DNA of 64,000 nt from Haliotis asinina (Eukaryota > Mollusca > Gastropoda > Lepetellida > Haliotidae). The translations under genes were made by a program, and so were the position numbers. The notes under the pieces are model-generated. The model ran no database searches. It had not been told where the DNA came from and was given only the letters and a program-made list of their open reading frames with translations. The stretch is taken from NCBI RefSeq assembly GCF_037392515.1, contig NC_090285.1, positions 1,367,501 through 1,431,500 of the forward strand, written 5' to 3'. This document shows, piece after piece, positions 60,001 to 64,000 of this stretch. Every line of letters starts with the position of its first letter. Position 1 is the stretch's first letter.

Positions 60001-63000
60001 CGATCGGCCAGCATAGCGACAACACGTATTCTTCTCAGCACTGTGTTTGCATTCTAACAATCATTATATCTGAACAGTAAGACGTATAGGCGCTTACCAC
60101 CAGTAGGACAGGAAGATGACCGACGGAGCTGCCAGGGCCAGGACGTAGTTGTGCCAGTCGCGGAGGAAGTAGACAACACCCGACATTAGAACCATTCCCA
60201 ACATCCAGAGGAACAAGCCCCCCATCCCAGTGTAGACGCGCTTAGTCGGAGCTACCAGTTCCATCGCTGAAACAGACCCACCCAAACACGCTACACCATG
60301 TCTTTCACAGAGCAGTTTGCGTTGTATCTTCATGTGACCAACTGTACTGTAGGCCCTTACCCTGACCCTGACCCTGACCTTGACTTTGAACCTGGCTCTG
60401 ACACTAACACGAAGAGCAACGTTACAACAAATTAGAAATACCGTCACCAATATAGAAAAGCCCCACGTCACTTGTCACATGCTTTCGATTTGAAAGTTTT
60501 TGAGAGAACCTATGCAACACAATAACAAAAAACACAAATATAATGAAAGTTGCATAATCTTCGTGTTCTAACTGCAAAATTGTTTTTTAATATCACCGAA
60601 TGACACCATCTCGACAACCCAACTTTGTGTAGGAGATCTAGACCAACCTATTGACCAAATTTTGAGTCACAAGACAACTAGGTGTTTGATGCACCGAGTC
60701 TAAAACGGCGACATTCAGCCGTGCTATTTGTTTTTTTCTGCGCATGAAGCGACACAATATATTAAATGTCCGTCTTAAGATTCCCATGGAACATCTGTGA
60801 TAACATGTACACGCGTGCTGTTTTAGGATATACTCCATGTTTAAGCAAGCAATGAACGTACACTTTGAATAAACTAGCACTTATGTAATAAACCACTAGC
60901 GAGGAGACGAGCTATGTGCTTCTTTACGCATTGGGAGCACAGAATTGCCAGTCTCTTTTGAACTAAAGACAAAAAATGAAACAGTTCTTTTGAGGATTAT
61001 ATATTTAGACAAGAACTAAACAGTGCCGGGGAATGACCCAAGGTATATTAATTACGTAGTTGTCGAGCCTTGCTGTCTGAAATTGGTTATTGGTTACCCA
61101 TATCAGTTTTCGATCTAAAAAACGCTAAAAGGAAAACAACAGTTTTTTTCTAAAAGGAAACTCGCGATGTGGGTCCCAAATCCCTGCGCGTGTGATTGGC
61201 TGTTTAATGTTCTTTCACAACAAAATAGAAATGCCAACCAACGTTCACCAAAAGGTGTAACCTCCCCAGGGACTAACAGGGGTCCTCCGCCTCATATAGG
61301 TAAGAAATATCCGTCAGGTACTTATGACGTGTCCATGATATACATTCTCATAGTGTACTCATGACGTGTCCATGATATACATGCTCCTAGTGTACTCATG
61401 ACTTGTTCATGATATACATTCTCATAGTGTACTCATGACGTGTCCATGATATACATACTCACAGTGTACTCATGACGTGTCCGTAATATACATACTCACA
61501 GTGTACTCATGACGTGTCCATGATATACATTCTCATAGTGTAGTCATGACGTGTCCATGATATACATACTCACAGTGTACTCATGACGTGTCCATGATAT
61601 ACATACTCACAGTGTACTCATGACGTGTCCATGATATACATTCTCATAGTGTAGTCATGACGTGTCCATGATATACATACTCACAGTGTACTCATGACGT
61701 GTCCATAATATACATACTCACAGTGTACTCATGTGTCCATGATATACATTCTCATAGTGTACTCATGACGTGTCCATGATATACATACTCACAGTGTACT
61801 CATGACGTGTCCATAATATACATACTCACAGTGTACTCATGACGTGTCCATGATGTACATACTCACAGTGTACTCATGACGTGTCCATAATATACATACT
61901 CACAGTGTACTCATGACATGTCCATGATATACATTCTCATAGTGTACTCATGACGTGTCCATGATATACATTCTCATAGTGAACTCATGACGTGTCCATA
62001 ATATACATACTCACAGTGTACTCATGACGTGTCCATGATATACATTCTCATAGTGTACTCATGACGTGTCCATGATATACATACTCACAGTGTACTCATG
62101 ACGTGTCCATGATATACATTCTCATAGTGAACTCATGACGTGTCCATGATATACATACTCACAGTGTACTCATGACGTGTCCATGATATACATGCTGCTA
62201 GTGTACTCATGACGTGTCCATGATATACATTCTCATAGTGTACTCATGACGTGTCCATGATATACATACTCACAGTGTACTCATGACGTGTCCATAATAT
62301 ACATACTCACAGTGTACTCATGACGTGTCCATGATGTACATACTCACAGTGTACTCATGACGTGTCCATAATATACATACTCACAGTGTACTCATGACAT
62401 GTCCATGATATACATTCTCATAGTGTACTCATGACGTGTCCATGATATACATTCTCATAGTGAACTCATGACGTGTCCATAATATACATACTCACAGTGT
62501 ACTCATGACGTGTCCATGATATACATTCTCATAGTGTACTCATGACGTGTCCATGATATACATACTCACAGTGTACTCATGACGTGTCCATGATATACAT
62601 TCTCATAGTGAACTCATGACGTGTCCATGATATACATACTCACAGTGTACTCATGACGTGTCCATGATATACATGCTGCTAGTGTACTCATGACGTGTCT
62701 GTTACGTGCTCATGACGTACAAATGCATCCATGATGTACCCAGACGTCCCTGAGACGCAATCATGACATACCCATGACGTAGCACGCGATGCCCACCGAT
62801 GTTGTTCCACATCCAGTGAGGAAGCGGATGATGATGAGAGAGGCGAAGTCACGGATGACGTAGTTGAGGAAGCCGACACAGATGAGCATTAAAAGGAAGA
62901 TCATGCATGACTTTTTCCGCCCAAAACTGGAATGTGAAAAATGAATGGCATTACACCACAAGGTAGCTCAAGGTGATGAACTACGTATCTCTGATTTAGC

Positions 63001-64000
63001 TGCCCATGATAACAAGTATAAGACCATAAGCCAGAACAGATTGAAAGGTATTAACGGAACTAATAATGTCCCACTTGCATGCTATAACAGAGCCATTGCG
63101 AGGCTTATAAAGAGTAGAACAGACACACGGAGGTTAAGATAGACACGCAGGAATTGAGGCGTGGACGATCTTTCTGAGAGACAGACACAGAGAAATTATG
63201 AAGACCAGACACATTGGGGTAGCACAGAAACCACAGGCGTCAGGGGGGTCGCCTAATCAAGCGTTACTCTCACATGTCGCTGATGACACTCTGTCCAAAA
63301 GAGCCAACCAACATCCCCGCCATGACAGCCATGTTAGAGTGCGACCTCATCACCACGTTGTCACACACCAGGGACAGCTGTGGATCGAAAGATAGCGTCA
63401 AGACACCGGTACCACAACAACACTTCACGTCATAAACGTCATGTCTTTAAATTCAGTAAAGTTTTGCAGAGACGAATAGTGATCATATGATGAATACGTC
63501 CACATCTCCCTTAAGCCTCCCAACAGCTGCTACATCCGCGAGCAAAGCCAACGTGAAGGTGCCCGTGTCGCTAAATCAAGAACTGAAAAAGAAGACGATA
63601 AAAATTTCAACTCACGTCTTCCGTTATGGTGGACGTAAACATTGATTTGTCGTAGACCCACTTGCTGCACTGGGACTGACTCGAGTTGTCTGCCCTCTGA
63701 TCAAGGTCGGTGACGTCATCCGTGTAGACATTACATTTGGAGAAGGCGCCATCTTTAACGGGAATGGTGAGGTTGACCAGTCGACGGTGGTTGTCACCCT
63801 GTATCGCGTATGTGTCGTTACTGAGGCCGGGAATTGCACATCTATCGTCCGGAAACAGAACAGAATTGAAACAATATGGGGTGGAAATAGTAGACTATCA
63901 GGAGTCAAGTAGAGCCGACTATTTCCAACTCCCTGCTAGTTGTATTATGACTTACACAACCTACTGGTAAACACATATAACATGATCCACGACCTGACAA
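57035..64000 (-). CDS. SLC22-family organic ion transporter, copy 2 (5' end outside)
   Basis: Nine exons splice in frame (minus strand, 5' to 3'): 63841-63616, 63377-63274, 62926-62772, 60266-60098, 58928-58713, 58573-58347, 58164-57983, 57755-57604, 57134-57035 (stop). Together they encode about 510 residues. Every intron position and phase equals copy 1, and eight of nine exon lengths are identical; the sixth coding exon (58713-58928) is one codon shorter. Motifs: FGRKK after exon 3, [31 protein letters not shown]. The exon with MKTFDEIL-like start and TM1 is expected beyond 64000. No stop or frameshift was seen, so it looks functional. It is a tandem paralogue with probably a related but different substrate range; the C-tails (SIKNRD and SMKNKY) differ. 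The intron after 62772 contains a 1.4-kb minisatellite, and a SINE lies in the last intron. Confidence 0.92.
57211..57441 (+). mobile_element. Abalone-type SINE or related short element, near full
   Basis: CATGTTTGTCGTAAGAGGCG, ATCGGGTGGTCAGATTCACT, CATGCTGTTGATCACTGATT, then CAGACTCGATTATTTACAGA and CCGCCACCATATAGCTGGAA follow the order of a repeat I know as abundant in abalone sequences. An 18-base piece (TGCCACCATATAGCTGGA) is duplicated near the end, and the tail CGGCGTACTTACTCATT is altered. It lies in the last intron of SLC22 copy 2, antisense to the gene. Confidence 0.8.
58937..59016 (-). repeat. 27-bp repeat just upstream of SLC22 copy 2 exon 6
   Basis: CAATACATGTCACACAATGA plus ATACAAT repeats three times with few changes, ending about 8 bases before the acceptor of the exon at 58928. 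As 27 is a multiple of three, the exon's own frame stays open through all units (repeating MTCIDCIHC). Confidence 0.8.
59017..60097 (-). other. Intron of SLC22 copy 2, nothing recognised
   Basis: This is the intron between the exons at 60098-60266 and 58713-58928. AT-rich, with no coding exon and no transposon ends recognised. Confidence 0.6.
60267..61314 (-). other. Left part of the large SLC22 copy 2 intron
   Basis: No exon or known element recognised. A short CCCTGA-rich stretch lies at about 60358-60385. It borders the 37-bp array on the right. Confidence 0.5.
61315..62700. repeat. 37-bp minisatellite, about 37 units
   Basis: The unit contains TCATGACGTGTCCATGATAT, then ACATACTCACAGTGTAC. 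ATTCTCATAG and CATACTCACAG forms alternate. A block of 13 units is duplicated with offset 481: ATGATGTACA occurs at about 61850 and 62331, and CATGCTGCTAG at 62191 and 62672. Between 62700 and the exon donor at 62772 the sequence still reads CATGACGTAC, CATGATGTAC and CATGACATAC, so the array grades into the exon end. Confidence 0.93.
62927..63273 (-). other. Intron of SLC22 copy 2, nothing recognised
   Basis: A short intron between exons at 63274-63377 and 62772-62926. The plus-strand frame through it has no known motif. Confidence 0.6.

Noticed and set aside
60358-60400. CCCTGA repeats considered as telomere-like
   Set aside because: Only a few imperfect units, and not the TTAGGG motif expected of molluscs.

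Overview
The window is eukaryotic and almost certainly molluscan, most likely an abalone (Haliotis, Vetigastropoda). The genes are split by introns with ordinary GT-AG borders. The SINE tails at 34219-34331, 55213-55264 and 57211-57441 match repeats I recall from abalone DNA, with a tRNA-like head, a 'CATATAGCTGGAATRTTGC' body and a 'TAAAACTAAACTCACTCACT' tail. The species call rests on memory of those repeats, not on a search.

Layout. 1-930 holds a decayed LINE ORF1 on the minus strand. 1828-8184 is about 61 copies of a 104-bp unit. 8262-27257 is about 680 copies of a 28-bp unit. Together these two arrays fill about 40% of the window and code for nothing. 27258-31203 has two more minisatellites (24 bp and 46 bp) and no gene I can support. 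31204-38109 (+) is the last 14 visible exons of an ankyrin-repeat TRP-type cation channel, from the ankyrin repeats through S1-S6 to a C-terminal helix and stop codon. 38110-42337 lies between convergent genes and holds at most one doubtful small gene. 42338-52482 (-) is a complete ten-exon SLC22 (organic cation/anion transporter) gene of 559 codons, reassembled exon by exon. Its first intron carries an intact-looking Tc1 element and a broken IS630/Tc1-superfamily element. 52483-57034 is intergenic and contains a decayed Tc1-like element that ends about 23 bases from the next stop codon. 57035 to beyond 64000 (-) is a second, tandem SLC22 copy with the same intron positions; its first coding exon lies outside the window.

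How the genes relate. The SLC22 genes are tandem duplicates in one orientation, each encoding a 12-TM major facilitator. The TRP channel is an unrelated neighbour that converges on them. The copies are clearly diverged in most exons, but exon 2 and its intron flank are nearly identical, which suggests gene conversion.

Most unusual observation. At five exon-intron junctions in three different genes the splice-site sequence itself has been tandemly multiplied. The cases are the TRP exon at 32910 (acceptor), the TRP S6 exon at 36921 (donor), SLC22 copy 1 exon 1 (donor, 52337) and exon 5 (donor, 46240), and SLC22 copy 2 at 62772 (donor, grading into a 1.4-kb array). This suggests minisatellites in this genome are often seeded at splice junctions, leaving extra candidate splice sites. 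The duplications are visible in the sequence; the mechanism and any effect on splicing are inference.
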